Origin: Eurosta solidaginis
Taxonomy: Eukaryota > Arthropoda > Insecta > Diptera > Tephritidae
Assembly (NCBI RefSeq): GCF_040869045.1
Contig: NC_090322.1
Span: 184,821,477-184,885,476 of the forward strand
Length of the DNA: 64,000 nucleotides
Reading direction: 5' to 3'
Shown here: positions 11,361 to 22,765 of the stretch, piece by piece
How the letters are laid out: every line of letters begins with the position of its first letter
Numbering within the stretch: position 1 is the first letter of the stretch
Position numbers and translations under genes: made by a program
Notes under the pieces: model-generated
Told to the model about the DNA's origin: nothing
Database searches by the model: none
What the model saw: the letters and a program-made list of their open reading frames with translations, nothing else

Positions 11361-12789
11361 ATATCTCTTGTTTTTCTTCTGCACTTAAAGATTAAAGGGC
11401 AACAAATTTGGAATAGTTTCAACCTTGGTGTCCTAGGAAATATTGCTTCCTGTGCAAAGCTTAATATTTCCTAATAATAACTCACATGTCACCTATAAGT
11501 TTTTTATAGGTTTTTTTTTACCCCAGTAGTGAAAGTGGAAGGAGAAATGATGGAGTTCTGAAGTGTTGATATGAAATGTTACTTAGTTTAAAAGGACTAC
11601 TATTCCTTAGGTAATAAAGCTTAAAAACTTCAGGATTCTGCGCATATGACCGAGGAAGGATACCTTGTGATCAGCTCAGTCTTGAAATGTTAATTTCAAG
11701 TAAACAAGACGAGCTGGATTATAAGTTTGTTTAGAAAAATGTTTCTTTGCGATGCAACCTTTCAGAAAAATAACTACTATAGGCACTTTGTCGCAAAACT
11801 GCTGTTGTACAATGTTATTGGGCCGTTTTATAATAATAATATAGTTTGCTATCTTGTATACTAAGCACAGCTAAGTAAACAAAATACAAATACAATATAA
11901 AAGCTAAGCGATGACATTTTTAAGCGACAACCAGGCGCCAAGAATTAATTAGTGCGAAAATAACCAAAAGTCCGTAACCTTAAAATATTCGTTGATGATA
12001 TTTGGATATCTGTTTTAGCAAAGATTATGGTCAAAGACAGTATATAAAACGACACTAATGCCATTGGCAAGGTGCCGCTGATATCAGTTATGTAAATTTT
12101 ATTTGGTATGTATGTATGCTATTCATATGACTTGCCTATGACATTTGAGTTAATTTATTTATGGTGTTTTCGGCAAATTTAGCTTATTTGCCTTTTATAC
12201 ATAGTTTTAATTTTAAAATAAAAATTATTACAAAACAATAAATTAATTGAGCATGACGGATTAAACGCGTTAAAATAATACACAAACGAATGAGAGGAAC
12301 AGGTTTAACATTAATCTTTTAAGATCATAAATTATGAAAAGGGCTTGGCATTAAACTTTCCCATTATTTTGAAAGTTATTTTGAAATACTTAATAAAGCA
12401 ATAATATTATAATTCACTTATGTATTTGTCTATATAAGTGAACACATTTTCTGGCGCTTTATTTTGTTTTACCAATTGCAATTGTAGCTTAAGTCAATGG
12501 CGACAAATTTTGTTCAACATTTGCTTAATTTGGTTATGCGCTTGCGCGTGGGAGTCCCTCAGAGCGTGTCGAAAACCATTAGAACGCTGTAACGCCAGAC
12601 CATAAATGTAAGATTTAATTTACTTAAAAATTTTTCAATTTAGCACTTTTTTCTTTGACATAGTACATTTATTATTTGGATTCTAGGTCACACAAATCGT
12701 GGGCAAGCTAAAAATCTCACACTTTTGTTTTTATTTGGATTTTGTTGGAAATAATTTCAAAAAACAAAAGTGCATACTATCGGCGCTGA
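11361..12789. other. No gene recognised
   Basis: About 1.4 kb of AT-rich sequence without recognisable coding, RNA or repeat family content. Short pseudo-palindromic AT runs only. Confidence 0.5.
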
Positions 12790-13040
12790 CGTGTGCAGGT
12801 GGCGAAGGTCCTGGGTTTCAGTTCAGGAAAGTTAAGAAAAATATACTTAAGAAAAAGTGTTTCTTCCTCGGATGCGGTAAAGCAAACGTTCCGAGTACAT
12901 TTCTGCCATGAAAAACTTCTCAGCGAAAAATGCTCTTAGATGTCACCCTCCAATTTGTAAAACAAATTACAAAATAGCATGGCGCGAATTAGAATAGGAG
13001 TTCGACCCAAATCTTGCGAAGGTATTGCTGGGGTCGGTAC
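12790..13040 (+). mobile_element. Decayed SINE copy (5' end eroded)
   Basis: The order of SINE landmarks is preserved with many differences: GGTCCTGGGTTTCAGTTC (B-box region), TTCCGAGTACATTTCTGCCA, TGAAAAACTTCTCAG, then GGCGCGAATTAGAATAGG, AGTTCGACCCAAATCTTGCG and AAGGTATTGC. These correspond in order to the intact copies. It is an old member of the same family. Confidence 0.6.
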
Positions 13041-13455
13041 TAAAAGAAAGCGAATGAGAGCAGATGAGTACGATGATGAAGGTGGATAGGAACAGGAAAA
13101 GGCGGCGACTGGTGCCGCTCTCGGTTTCACTTTCATATGAACAAACTGCACTGAGGGGTGGATTGGAATCAGCGCGTAAACTTTTGTTTTAAGCTGAGCC
13201 CCTAAATAATGTATTATACCATTGTTAAGAAGACGCTATGCAAAAATATTCTAGAATGAAAACTAATGTAACATATCTTCGGATAGCTGGAGAATACATT
13301 TTTGAAAGCAACTATTACCATGAAGATATCTTTGCTCTAGCTGCCCAAAAAGTTAGCTTCAATAGCGCAAATTGTGCTTGTGGGTTAAGGCTGATTCACT
13401 ACACCGCTGCCAAAATAAAGTGTCTTGTTGTGCTAGCTTTAGCACTAAAAGAGAG
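13041..13455. other. No gene recognised
   Basis: Open frames of about 65-75 codons exist on both strands (for example 13238-13462 plus) but show no family features and no neighbours that would support them. Confidence 0.45.
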
Positions 13456-14425
13456 GCAGTAAGAGTATCTTCTTCATACCGGGCCAGTCCGTGGGACCTC
13501 ACATTGTCCATAGTGTTAACAGCAGTTCACTCAACAACCAAAATGATAAATCCTATCCAAATCTAGGACATATATTATACTTTGTCCTCTTGGGTAATAC
13601 CGTAAGCTTTCTAGGAACCATGTTATTTGCAGCTTATAGATCTGATAGCTATTAGTGTACGTTCACTCTAACTAAACTACCATCTCACGCAGATAATGAG
13701 TTGACATGGCGGTTTCAATGGTATTTATGGAAACGTAGGATAGAGGAGGATCCCCTTTGTCCAAGGTATACCACGGAGTTAGAAACGCAGAACATGTCAT
13801 GTTCCAGTGCCACCGTTTCCACGAGGTAAGACTCGCCTTGCATAGAGTTTTTGGGGAGGAACCTACCACGGGAAAATCAGTATCACAAACAGGAAAGAGT
13901 GCTGCACTGCAGTGAACAAAATGGCATTTATAGTCATGACACGCCTGACGGATGCTGAGAGGGAGCGCAGGCGAAGCAGTGGCGATTAAATCGACACTCA
14001 GAGCAAATAGCGCGAACCTGGATGAAGGGACAACAGTAGGCTCTTAAAAAATGAGAAATATGGAACGCCACCCTGAAGTAATACGAAAGTTGTATCGGGT
14101 TGGGCGACGGTTCCAAAACGGCGCTGTTTGTTAGTTTACGGACCACATGGTTGCTGTGACGGCAGCAATTAAAAAAAAAAAAAAAAACAGATCTGATAGA
14201 TGTACTACTCCTACTAGATGGAGTCTTAGGCTAGCGAGCGCAGCGCACGAGTCCAACACATGCTAGACAGTTTCCTCCTCCAACCCGTACTTTCTACATT
14301 TGCTATCACTTAAGGGGCCTAATTTAAAAGAGTGTGACGCCCGCCTAGTCATCATGAGCAGCTTTATACGTACAAGGTCGTAAAACCTGCACAGTATCTT
14401 CGACACTTTGCAGGCCGCTTACTTT
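13456..14425 (-). pseudogene. RNase H-bearing LINE, 3' end, split by another LINE
   Basis: On the minus strand, 14425-14189 encodes a decayed C-terminal zinc-knuckle-like tail: CRKYGLEEETV, a stop codon, then HVLDSCAALASLRL. This corresponds to the segment at 23760-23890 in the plus-strand copy. The 3' UTR word order (TTAACACTATGGAC, then GTCCCACGGACTGGCC) is at 13560-13485. The two parts are separated by the plus-strand LINE insertion 13649-14188, with an 11-bp duplication at the split. Confidence 0.65.
13649..14188 (+). mobile_element. 5'-truncated LINE with poly(A) and 11-bp target duplication
   Basis: The insert is flanked by AGATCTGATAG on both sides (13638-13648 and 14189-14199) and ends in an A run (about 14171-14187), the signature of target-primed reverse transcription. 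The coding remnant is the C-terminus of a non-LTR ORF2: VRNAEHVMFQCHRFHEVRLA (the AEHVxFxCPRF-type zinc tail) at ~13778-13837, then, after a frameshift near 13895, CCTAVNKMAFIVMTRLTDAE and RERRRSSG. A further frameshift precedes the first part (EEDPLCPRYTT in another frame). It is dead on arrival and later decayed. The family is of the R1/I/LOA kind; the clade is not certain. Confidence 0.85.
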
Positions 14426-14929
14426 ACATACATCTGTCTTTTCGGAGATAGATTGAAATTAAAACAAGCTGGCGCTTTCAAAATGGCGTTTTATATGAAC
14501 TAAGCACAAATGACAATTTGAGCATTTGGCAGAAACTGTCAACTTTTCTTATCACCTCAGACAAGATTTCTAAGACGCTTGTTCAAGCCACAAACTCACA
14601 GCACTCATATCCGTCGATTTACTTTGGTTGCTTAGTGCTTTTGGTTTGATGTCGTAGCTCTTTGTATTTGCTAATCGTACGATCAAATCTAGCAATTATG
14701 AGTTGTAAAAAACTAGCACAGAAACAAACTTCTCGAGACGAAAATAAAGCATAACAGGCATGTAAGCACAGGGTGGCTCAATATGCATGAAACAAAAAAT
14801 GCCTCTTTGGCTCAGCTTCCTCTTTAGCAGTTACAAGTTTTCCGGTTAGTCACGTATTGGTTCTACCAGCCATTAACGTTAGGAGTTCGTCTTGAGCTGT
14901 TAAATGCCGTTTTGAGTAAGCAATCTACA
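14426..14929. other. No gene recognised
   Basis: Mixed-composition sequence. Part may belong to the minus-strand LINE that ends at 14425, but I could not read a protein through it. Confidence 0.4.
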
Positions 14930-15243
14930 AGTAAAGTCCTCTCTCCACGAACAAAAATCACGCTCATTAAGACTCATATCATTCTCGTACTGAATGTATG
15001 GAATAGAATTATGGACGGTGTCGAAAGACGATGGGATAGCCTTTGGAATATTTGATAAAAAAGTTCTCCGGAGGATATATGGTCCTGTCCGTGATGCTAG
15101 TGGCGAGCAGCAAAGGAGGCTGGATGAGCTTTACGCTAATATGAAGACAGTACAGTGAAAAAATAGCCAAAAGCTACGCTGGATAGGTAATGTTGTGCGA
15201 ATGAATGAACGCGCTCCGACACTATTCCAATTGACGCCGTACT
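14930..15243 (+). pseudogene. RTE-like 'endonuclease-reverse transcriptase' LINE, C-terminal remnant
   Basis: SPRTKITLIKTHIILVL is readable at 14944-14994, followed after a frameshift by GIFDKKVLRRIYGPVRDASG, then EQQRRLDELYANMKTVQ, a TGA, and KLRWIGNVVRMNERAPTLFQ, ending at a stop at 15243. The order 'LRRIYGPVRD ... DELY ... LRW.GNVVRM' is the usual C-terminus of this LINE type. At least one stop and one frameshift make it non-functional. Related fragments are at 18314-18790, 51777-52092 and 60040-60416. Confidence 0.85.
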
Positions 15244-15299
15244 GAAATTGTTTCAGGTACTATTTCAGAACTTTTAGAATGTGTTGGAGGCATATGGAG

Positions 15300-15505
15300 A
15301 TTATTTGAAAAATTATTTATTATTTTTATTTATTTTATTTATTTATTATTCTTTCGAATGTATTTCGGGATTATTTTGAGATTATTACGAAATCATCTTG
15401 TGATCATCACGGGGTCATTTTGAGATGATTTCTGAATTATATTAGCGATTATTGCGCGATCATTTGGGCATTGCTCCGAAAAATTGGATTATGGTTAACA
15501 AAATT
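15300..15505. repeat. Degenerate short repeat (GATTATTT/GATCATTT words)
   Basis: Words such as GGGATTATTTTGAGATTATT, ATCATCACGGGGTCATTTTG and GCGCGATCATTTGGG recur with ~15-25 bp spacing. The reverse-complement style of text appears at 22085-22400 (ATCATCCCGAAATTACCCC). Both seem to be diverged copies of one low-complexity family. Confidence 0.4.
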
Positions 15506-15534
15506 TTCGGGGTGTTATTATTATTGCCTTGTAA

Positions 15535-15815
15535 TCGGCATGTTAGTGGTTTATTATCGACGTGTTCACGGCTTGTTATCGACATTTTATCGGTAACGAC
15601 AGTTATTAAAGAATAACGAATTATCGCCTATTTGTGGGTTTAATTTTGGAATTTTATTGCTGTGTTATCGAAAAAATATCGATTTTTTACATACAAATTA
15701 TCGAAAAATATCGCTTTTTTTAAGGAAAAAATTTCAATTCTCTATCGAAAAATTATCGATTTGCTATCGAAAAGTGAAAAATTTTTAAACAAAAAGTTAT
15801 CGAGAAGTTATCCAT
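15535..15815. repeat. CGATA/TATCG-rich degenerate repeat, copy 2
   Basis: Dense TATCG words (TATCGAAAAATATCG, ATTATCGATTTGCTATCG) in the orientation opposite to the 5930-6410 copy. The open frame of 80 codons here is a product of the repeat. Confidence 0.55.
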
Positions 15816-16479
15816 ACCACCAATCCACTCGGATATGTGCTTGCTATGCGTCAAGTTGCGCTGAATTAGTCCTTACACCTATTCTTTGGGTAGTCCGCTT
15901 ATGACCCTCAGGTGTAACTTGCATGGTCTCGCAATTAATCGTACACTCACTGAAGTAATTGAAGTTGAATATTCGCGATATTGCTAAATAAAAAGTAGCT
16001 GGCTGAACAAAAATGCCCCAAATCGCACTCAATTAGGGCAATTCCAAGCAAAACTTTTCTATAAAAACTAATCCACTTTTCACTAGACTCAAAAAAATCA
16101 TTCAATTATGAAATTGTGCTATGATTTTCGAAATCACGTTACCTTTCGCGCCACTTTGTGCGACAATAACAAACAGAAAACGAAACTACAAGCGATCATG
16201 CCACCACTGAAGTGGCCACTACCCATTAACTGTGCTTACCAAGTTAGGTTATCAAACGGCGCCGTCTTTTGTGTACAATAAAAAAGTTATAATCAACCCA
16301 GTCATAATTTGCTGTCAATTGCTGCTAAAAATTTTATTTTCATTGTTTCTTTTGTTATGTTACTAGTTTAATGACGATCTTGCTGCTGATCGATATTTTG
16401 GGAAGGTGACTGGAAATAGAATAGACTGCAGACTTAAAACACCAGTAACGGTATATGTACAACAACACTTGGGAGTATA
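15816..16479. other. No gene recognised
   Basis: Unassigned sequence between a CGATA-rich repeat and the foldback element. No family features are visible on either strand. Confidence 0.45.
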
Positions 16480-17177
16480 TGGGGTATTCCATCCCATTTC
16501 GACCAATTTTGAACCCGACCCCTTTAGATTTGGCTGAAAGTTTTTCTTCTTTTTCTAGCTTACGAAAGACGTTTTTCAGAATTTTTTCAAATTTTTTCAT
16601 CCAACTCAAAAAAAGTTATGAATTTAAAAAAAAACACCGTTTTTGTTTTCAAAATGCTATAAATTTTAAAAAATTTACCGTTTGGGATCTTTTTTTTTTA
16701 AAAAAATTTGTTTTTAAATGTACTTTTCGGAAAAAATACCAAAAAATTTTTAAAGTTTTTTTTTTGTAATTTTTCAGTTTTTCGAGATTTTTCGAATTTC
16801 GCCATTTTTTTTTTCTCATAAAAAACTTCAATCAATTCTGCAATCATCCCCACTAATCCCGGAGAGGGCCGATAATTTTTTTTTTTATTTAATGGAAAAA
16901 AAAACTTTAAAAATTTTTTTGTATTTTTTCCGAAAAGTACATTTAAAAACAATTTAAAAAAAAAAAAGATCGCAAACGGTCAATTTTTGAAAAAGTTATA
17001 GCATTTTGAAAAAAAAAACACCGTTTTTTTTTTAAATCATAACTTTTTTGAGTTGGATGAAAAAATTTCAAAAAATTCTGAAAAACGTCTTTCGTAAGCT
17101 AGAAAAAGAAGAAACACTTTCAGCCAATTCTAAAGGGGTCGGGTTCAAAATTGGTCGAAATGGGATGGAATACCCCA
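16480..17177. mobile_element. Foldback element with ~285-bp arms and TA duplication
   Basis: The left arm starts TGGGGTATTCCATCCCATTT and the right arm ends with its reverse complement (AAATGGGATGGAATACCCCA). The arms can be followed inward through GACCAATTTTGAACCCGACC, the 'ACGAAAGACGTTTTTCAGAA' block and 'TTCGGAAAAAATAC' to about 16768 and 16890, leaving a spacer of about 120 bp. TA lies on both sides. Transcription would give a long hairpin RNA. No transposase is encoded; a Tc1/mariner-type MITE or foldback element is possible. Confidence 0.85.
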
Positions 17178-18313
17178 TATATAAGTTAAAGAGAACAATT
17201 TTAAATAGTTAAACAGCTGATCACCTCTAAGCAACGAGCGCTTACTTGACGCCTCAGTGGCTTTATAGTATAAAACCAGAAATCACGACTGCCACTTATG
17301 TGTGAATACGTTGTAAGCATGGACTCGTAAATGTTTTCCGTTCTGATTTCTTATGTGCTGTCAGCAATACAATTATTACAACGCGCTCATTTCGATCAAC
17401 ATCAGTTTTACTGCTTGACCATAAAAGGCTGATATTCGTTTGGGGTTTTCTATATAATTTTCACATATTTTTTTCTTTTTATTTAATTTTTTTCTCTGGC
17501 GACGCTCATTATGTAGCCACGCTTAATTTCTTATTTGTTGAGTAAACAGGTTGATTGGCGCACCTGGTTCCCACCGTTAACTGTAATAGAGCTACATAAC
17601 CGCCAGCGTCTCAACTACACAGCATCCCCCTCCATACTTGTCAGCCATAATCGTGCCACCGCTTGTCATCTTGAGCGTCAAATGCAATTGTGATAAGCTG
17701 TTCGTATAGGAGATGTGTTTATGTGCCAATGGTAGCATTGCAATTTGTAACTGCCAACACAATACATATGTAAGTACACTAACAACAGTTCGATCGATCA
17801 TTACCTATATTTGGTAAACGCCTTTGATTTTCGAATGCCACACTATTCATGCTACATAAGTAACAGTCACATTGCTTATTTACCGCATTTTCTGTCGGCT
17901 CGCTTGTTCGTTTGCCAATTGAATATGTGCAAATATCTACCTTTATTGCCGTTAGCTTATAAACCGTATTTGGTGCTGTGACATATGAGTGCTTTGACCA
18001 TGCCAGGCGTTTCAGCGTAGTGTTGCATGAACAGGTGTTGGCTGGGAATCATAGCAAATCTCAGCTGTGAAAAAATTGCATCAATATTTTACTGTACAAA
18101 TAGCAAATTGCTGTGAGAAACACGCAAACGATGTGAGAATATATTCACAACCAATTGAATTGTAATTTGGAAACTAGGTAATCTTTAACGGTGTGTAAAT
18201 GAGGTGTGGTCATACTTATGTATACCGGTGGTAAAACCGGCTCTTGCGCCTTAGTTCATAACATCAACGACCTCTTTCTGTAATGCTGCAGGCAATCTGT
18301 TAAGAGTCCTGGA
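17178..18313. other. No gene recognised
   Basis: About 1.1 kb without recognisable family content; open frames are short and compositionally unremarkable. Confidence 0.5.
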
Positions 18314-18790
18314 TTACGGAAAAGAGAGGCAGCTTAAGTGAGTCCGATTAGGCGTTAAAGGGTTCGGGTGTCGATAGAAATACCTTCCTGCCGGTGAGCT
18401 TTTCTCTCGAAAACTCCAAGAGCCATAATTCAAGATTGGTATTGTAAGCGACTTGAAGAGCGCGATTTTTGAGGGGATTTTAGTTTTGAACTGCCTGCTC
18501 AGTACAAAGTAGCACTTCTTGACAAGAGTAATGATCCGTCTGATTTCAATGCTGACAGTGCTTAAGCTGTTATTGCTGGTTTCCAGATAGACGAAGTCCT
18601 TCACACAATTGGATTTATACACGTCGTCATGGCAATTATTTCTTGAATGACAGCAAGCACTTCGCCTTGTCCTCATTTAGCACAATATCCGCTATTTGCG
18701 CCTCTTTATCCAATCCAGAGAAAGCAGAACTTACCATAAGAATATGCCAGCAGTTTTACGTTATTATAATCGATTATATCGTCGCGATGT
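18314..18790 (-). pseudogene. RTE-like LINE, reverse transcriptase to C-terminal remnant
   Basis: On the minus strand: VKLLAYS at the palm region (18750s), then SAFSGLDKEAQIADIVLNED and KAKCLLSFKK in a second frame, then KDFVYLETSNNSLSTVSIEI, RRIITLVKKCYFVLSRQFKT, KIPSKIALFKSLTIPILNYG. This is the region between the YADD box and the C-terminus of the same LINE type as 14930-15243. The YADD box itself is not readable. There are frameshifts at about 18735 and 18640. The frame at 18314-18676 is the longest surviving piece. Confidence 0.82.
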
Positions 18791-19195
18791 AAATCAGCGC
18801 TGGAATAATTTGAGAACTGCTACAGTTACCGAGACGCTTTGCAATCTTGCTCTTTAATCTCACAAAGGTCGATAAGTCGATTTCTTACTACTGAACGCTA
18901 GAGGTCGCATCATGCCTCAGCTAACTTTTTAAACAACACTCTCTTATGAGTACCTGATCAAAGGACCATTGAACGCAACGCGAGAAGCCAGACGAAATCG
19001 TTATGCGTGGAGTTTTGCTAGATGCTGCAGAGGCGATCAAAAGATGCATACATAGCAGTTTCCAGTGGATAGCGCTTTCCTAGTGGTAGAAGACCAGCAG
19101 TAATGAGAGAAAGCTTCAGAATTAGTGCCACAGCCCCGTAATACTGGCCGCTTGGTCTGCACACAGCTTTTTCAGAAGTTTGAGCGGAGAGAATT
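18791..19195. other. No gene recognised
   Basis: Unassigned sequence between two LINE remnants; it may belong to one of them but no protein can be read. Confidence 0.4.
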
Positions 19196-21545
19196 TCAAA
19201 TAAGCTCTATAGGTGCAAATGCCAAGCTTAAGCACGTATAGCAACTTAAATCTGATGAACAGCTGCTTGAATAAAAAGCTACGCCACGCCCACCTTTAAC
19301 ATTTTTTATGCGAATATCTTCACCTCTACATCGACTTCGTCTTGATATTTGATACACGGTATCAATCAAGTTGACACGCTTCGAAAAAGTTATTTGAAAG
19401 CACTTTTTTAGGATAAGTGATAACCGATTATTATTACACCAGTTACTAAGTTTATCCAAAGCTTCTTGCAACAATACCGCATCATGAAGGCTATGAATAG
19501 GCAAGTAAATCTTAAGGTCATCTGCATACAGCAATAATCTTACTTTAGAGAAGCAAGAGGGAATATCATTAATAAACATGACAAAAAACAGTGGACCCAG
19601 GATACTACCTTGTGGAACACCGGAGGAAGCAACGAATGGATGAGACCTAACACCATCAACTACAAACATGCAACGAAGATTAAATAAGTAGGATTCAATC
19701 CAACTCAAAAATACTGAGTGGAAGCCTAAACAGGCTAACTTTTTTATCAAAATAACATGGGAGACCCGATCGAATGCCTTGGAAAAGTCAGTATACACAG
19801 CGTCAACCTGATATCCTGCCTGAAAAGCTGCGAGGCAGTCATCTGAGAAAATAGCCAAATTAGAACGTCCTGGAAAAAATCCATGCTGCTCTGGACACAC
19901 AAAATTCTTTACACAGAAACGTAATTTATCCTGGATGATGCATTCAAAGAGCTTTGCAATGGTGGAAAGCTTTGAAATAGGCCTATAATTAGTAATATCA
20001 TTTTTATTGCCGCTCTTGAAAATAGTTGTAATGAACGATAATTTCCACGCATCAATAAAAGTACCTGTAGATAACGAATTATTAAAAATTAACAACAGTG
20101 GATAGACTATGGAATCACATTGCTTAAACAAAATTGCAGACAAACCATCGATATCGGTACTCGTCGACGTCTTAAGCCGAATAAGCCCATTAAGAACATC
20201 TTCCTTGGACAGTACTACATTACCGAAGTCAATAGAAGCTTGAATATTAAAAGTAATATTATCGTGATTGTCAGAATCAGAAGTTAAATTATACAAAATG
20301 TATTCAGCAAAAAGATTTGCAGCGTCCTCCGGAGTATCGACAGCTTTTTCAGCAAGAAAAAGAGAGGACGGATTATTCGAAACTGATTTCTTCGGGTTGA
20401 CAAAGTTCCAAAATGATTTTGGGTTAGATTTAAAGTTTTCTTCAAAAGTTAAAATATAATTTCTGTGTAAGAATTTATCCAGACACACGAATTTCTTATC
20501 ATACTCTTTATACAAGTCGAAAAACCTTGGATTTTGAGTTCTTTTAAATTTACGGAAAAATGTATTTTTCAAATTCCGGAGTTTCATCAAGGCTCTATTA
20601 TGCCAGGGCACCTTGTATTTTTTTTTTGGAAGCCAAGGGTATGACATTTCTACAAATTTGCAGAACAGTAGACTTAAATATCTCAAACCTTTTAGTGGTA
20701 TCAAGACTGCAAAACAAATTATCCCAATTTATTTCCAGTAAAAGATTGTTCAAGTTCGAAAAATCGCATCTCTTAAAATTAAAAGAAAAATTAGAGCTGG
20801 TAGTACTAGCCTCGGCAAATTTATAAAATTTCAGATCAAGAACTAATGGAACATGATGCAAATCGGATTTTTAAATAGGAGAAATACATTCAAAAAGTGA
20901 AAAATTTAGATTATTAGATAAAAATATCAAATCCAAAGTACGGCCTACTCTATTTGAAAGACGATTAATTTGTTTAATATCAATACTTAAAAAACTATCT
21001 ATTAAATATATTTCACTGGAGCCAATGACCTCACATGCTATTAAAGCCGAGTTTGATAGAGTCTGTGACCATTTAACATTACCCAGATTAAAATCACCCA
21101 GCACGCAGAGATGATCACCACCAACTTTGTTCAATGCCTGTGACGTAATATTATCGACATGCGCAGTGTATAAATCGTGGCTACTATTGGGCGGTATATA
21201 TGAAGCACAAACAAAAACAGGGTCTGATGAGCCACGAATGCATACACATAGTTGGTCAAGTAGCACACTATTATTTTCCAGTATGATTTCAGACGCATGA
21301 TGTTTGGAATGACCGCAATGAGAATTCCACCACCTCGTGCACAACCAATAAGGTTTGAATTTCTATCTTTGCGAAAAACATTGTATAAAATAGCATCAAA
21401 ATATTCCTTGCTGAAAAAGTTTTCATTTAGCCACGTCTCAATGAAGACGAAAACATCATATTCTTAATGGGAGGTAAATAGCCGCACCAGCTGTGATTTT
21501 GTTCTAACACCAGCCATATTCTGCATATATAATCTTAGGTGATTA
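19196..21545 (-). pseudogene. LINE ORF2: AP endonuclease and reverse transcriptase
   Basis: Endonuclease part (21545-20870): LRLYMQNMAGVRTKSQLVRL, VFVFIETWLNENFF, CARGGGILIAVIPN, VCASYIPPNS, CVLGDFNLGNVKW and RTLDLIFLSNN. RT part (20640-19350): ITNYRPISKLSTIAKLFE, CPEQHGFFPGRSN, VYTDFSKAFDRVSH, SSGVPQGSILGPLFFVMFIN and LLLYADDLKIYL, with the catalytic YADD intact. Breaks: a TAA at ~21455, a frameshift near 21320, a TAA at ~20870 and a frameshift in the T run near 20620. From there a 502-codon frame stays open to 19196, but its last ~50 residues are not LINE. A nearly intact RT core in an inactive copy suggests moderate age. Confidence 0.92.
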
Positions 21546-22060
21546 TTTCCTCCAGCTAACCCAACCGATTGCCGTCGGACATCGGTTGGATTTCGTCGTT
21601 CTTTGGCTTGCATTTAAACGGGCGCACAACAATATTTGCAGGCCATAGTTGAGGCCGCAACAGTATCGCATATGAGTTGGCATTAACGCCTAACTTGAAA
21701 TTAGGGTGTCTCAAAGAGCTCGGATCCACACCTATCTTACTAAGACTACTGCAAATAATGGAGTTTTCTTCCATACCAGTATGTCTAGCAATATATTTTT
21801 TTACCTGGTCAGCTGTTGCTGAAGTAGAAAAGGGAGATATTTGGAGCCATTTTCTTCTGACAACAGCGCGTAACTCATTACTGGAGCTCGACCTAATAAC
21901 TAAGGGTTTAATTAATTTCCGAGCGTTTGCATTTTTTGTTGGGCTAGCGTTGATATTTGCCCTGGAATCAGCATTGTTACCAGAATTTTGCAACAGATTT
22001 GAATTTAAATCGCTTTGGAGGCTTAGAGTTTGCTTTTGGCAGTAGCCGCTGGTTTTTTTT
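19350..22060 (-). mobile_element. Jockey/CR1-type LINE, truncated at both ends
   Basis: The copy runs, on the minus strand, from the 3' part of ORF1 (22050) through an endonuclease and reverse transcriptase ORF2. Similarity to the family stops at about 19350, just after the RT thumb begins; the next ~150 bp (GGTGGGCGTGGCGTAGC and on) are unrelated. There is no 3' UTR and no poly(A). LINEs usually lose their 5' ends only, so loss of the 3' end points to a later deletion or to an insertion whose partner lies elsewhere. Confidence 0.85.
21556..22050 (-). pseudogene. LINE ORF1 (gag-like), 5'-truncated
   Basis: About 160 codons are open from ~22050 (GYCQKQTLSLQSDLNSNLLQ) to a stop at ~21556. The core is RRKWLQISPFSTSATADQVK, then KYIARHTGMEENSIICSSLS and VDPSSLRHPNFKLGVNANSY, typical of the nucleic-acid-binding ORF1 of Jockey/CR1-type LINEs. 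The first ATG in the frame (21993) is internal, not a true start. The stop lies ~10 bp before the ORF2 region, as expected for ORF1-ORF2 order. The zinc knuckles usual for some relatives are absent from the visible part. Confidence 0.75.
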
Positions 22061-22084
22061 GTGTATACCTAAAATATATTGGAA

Positions 22085-22400
22085 TGAAGTTCTCCATGTG
22101 TTCACGCACAGTTCCTCCGGGTGAAGGCTGAAACATTCCTCAAAACGTTCCCTAAATTATCATCAAATTACCATAAAAAAAACTGTCCACGTAAAGACCG
22201 CGAAAAAGTAATCAAATTCATTATGAAACGAACTCAATATTATCGCGAAAGGAGCCAAAAATAAACCACAGAATCATCCCGAAATTACCCCAAATACTTC
22301 TAAAAGTGATTCCGAAAATCAGCCAAATGACCTCGAGAGGACCGCAAGCGATCGCGAATCGAACCAACCTTGTCCGTGAAATTATACCAAACTGACCACG
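22085..22400. repeat. Degenerate short repeat (AATTACC/CGAAA words)
   Basis: Recurring words (ATCATCAAATTACCATAAAA, ATCATCCCGAAATTACCCC, TGATTCCGAAAATCAGCC) with ~20-bp spacing. It is probably an inverted, diverged relative of the 15300-15505 repeat. Confidence 0.4.
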
Positions 22401-22765
22401 AACGTAACAGTGGTAGTTTTTATTCTGCTAATTGCTCCGCTCTTAAACATGATGTAGCTCATAGCAGAGCCAAAAAAGGGCGATCAGTTTCTATGCTGAG
22501 GCTCTAATCTTTGCTCTGTTTATAGCTGGAGTATTAGTATTATCAATCACTGACTTTAACGGTCGGCAGGCATCTGTGCAATTTAGGAAAAAACTTTAAA
22601 TTCTAAGAGTGTCTCAAAGTGGTATCCTATCCAATCTTTTGACTGAGCTTGCAGGCGCCAATTGAATACACTTAGGGTACTCAAATAGCTTTCCACCTGG
22701 CCCTTCTAGTGTAGGTGAATCAGTTCAAATAAGTTTAAAGTTTATTCTATAATTCTATAATGTTC
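22401..22765. other. No gene recognised
   Basis: Unassigned sequence with no family features. Confidence 0.4.

Noticed and set aside
10925..11474. Two adjacent frames of 88-89 codons on the plus strand
   Set aside because: They lie in the SINE and its flank. Other SINE copies have stops at these places.
16455..16952. Lys/Phe-rich frames on both strands
   Set aside because: They come from the A/T runs of the foldback arms.
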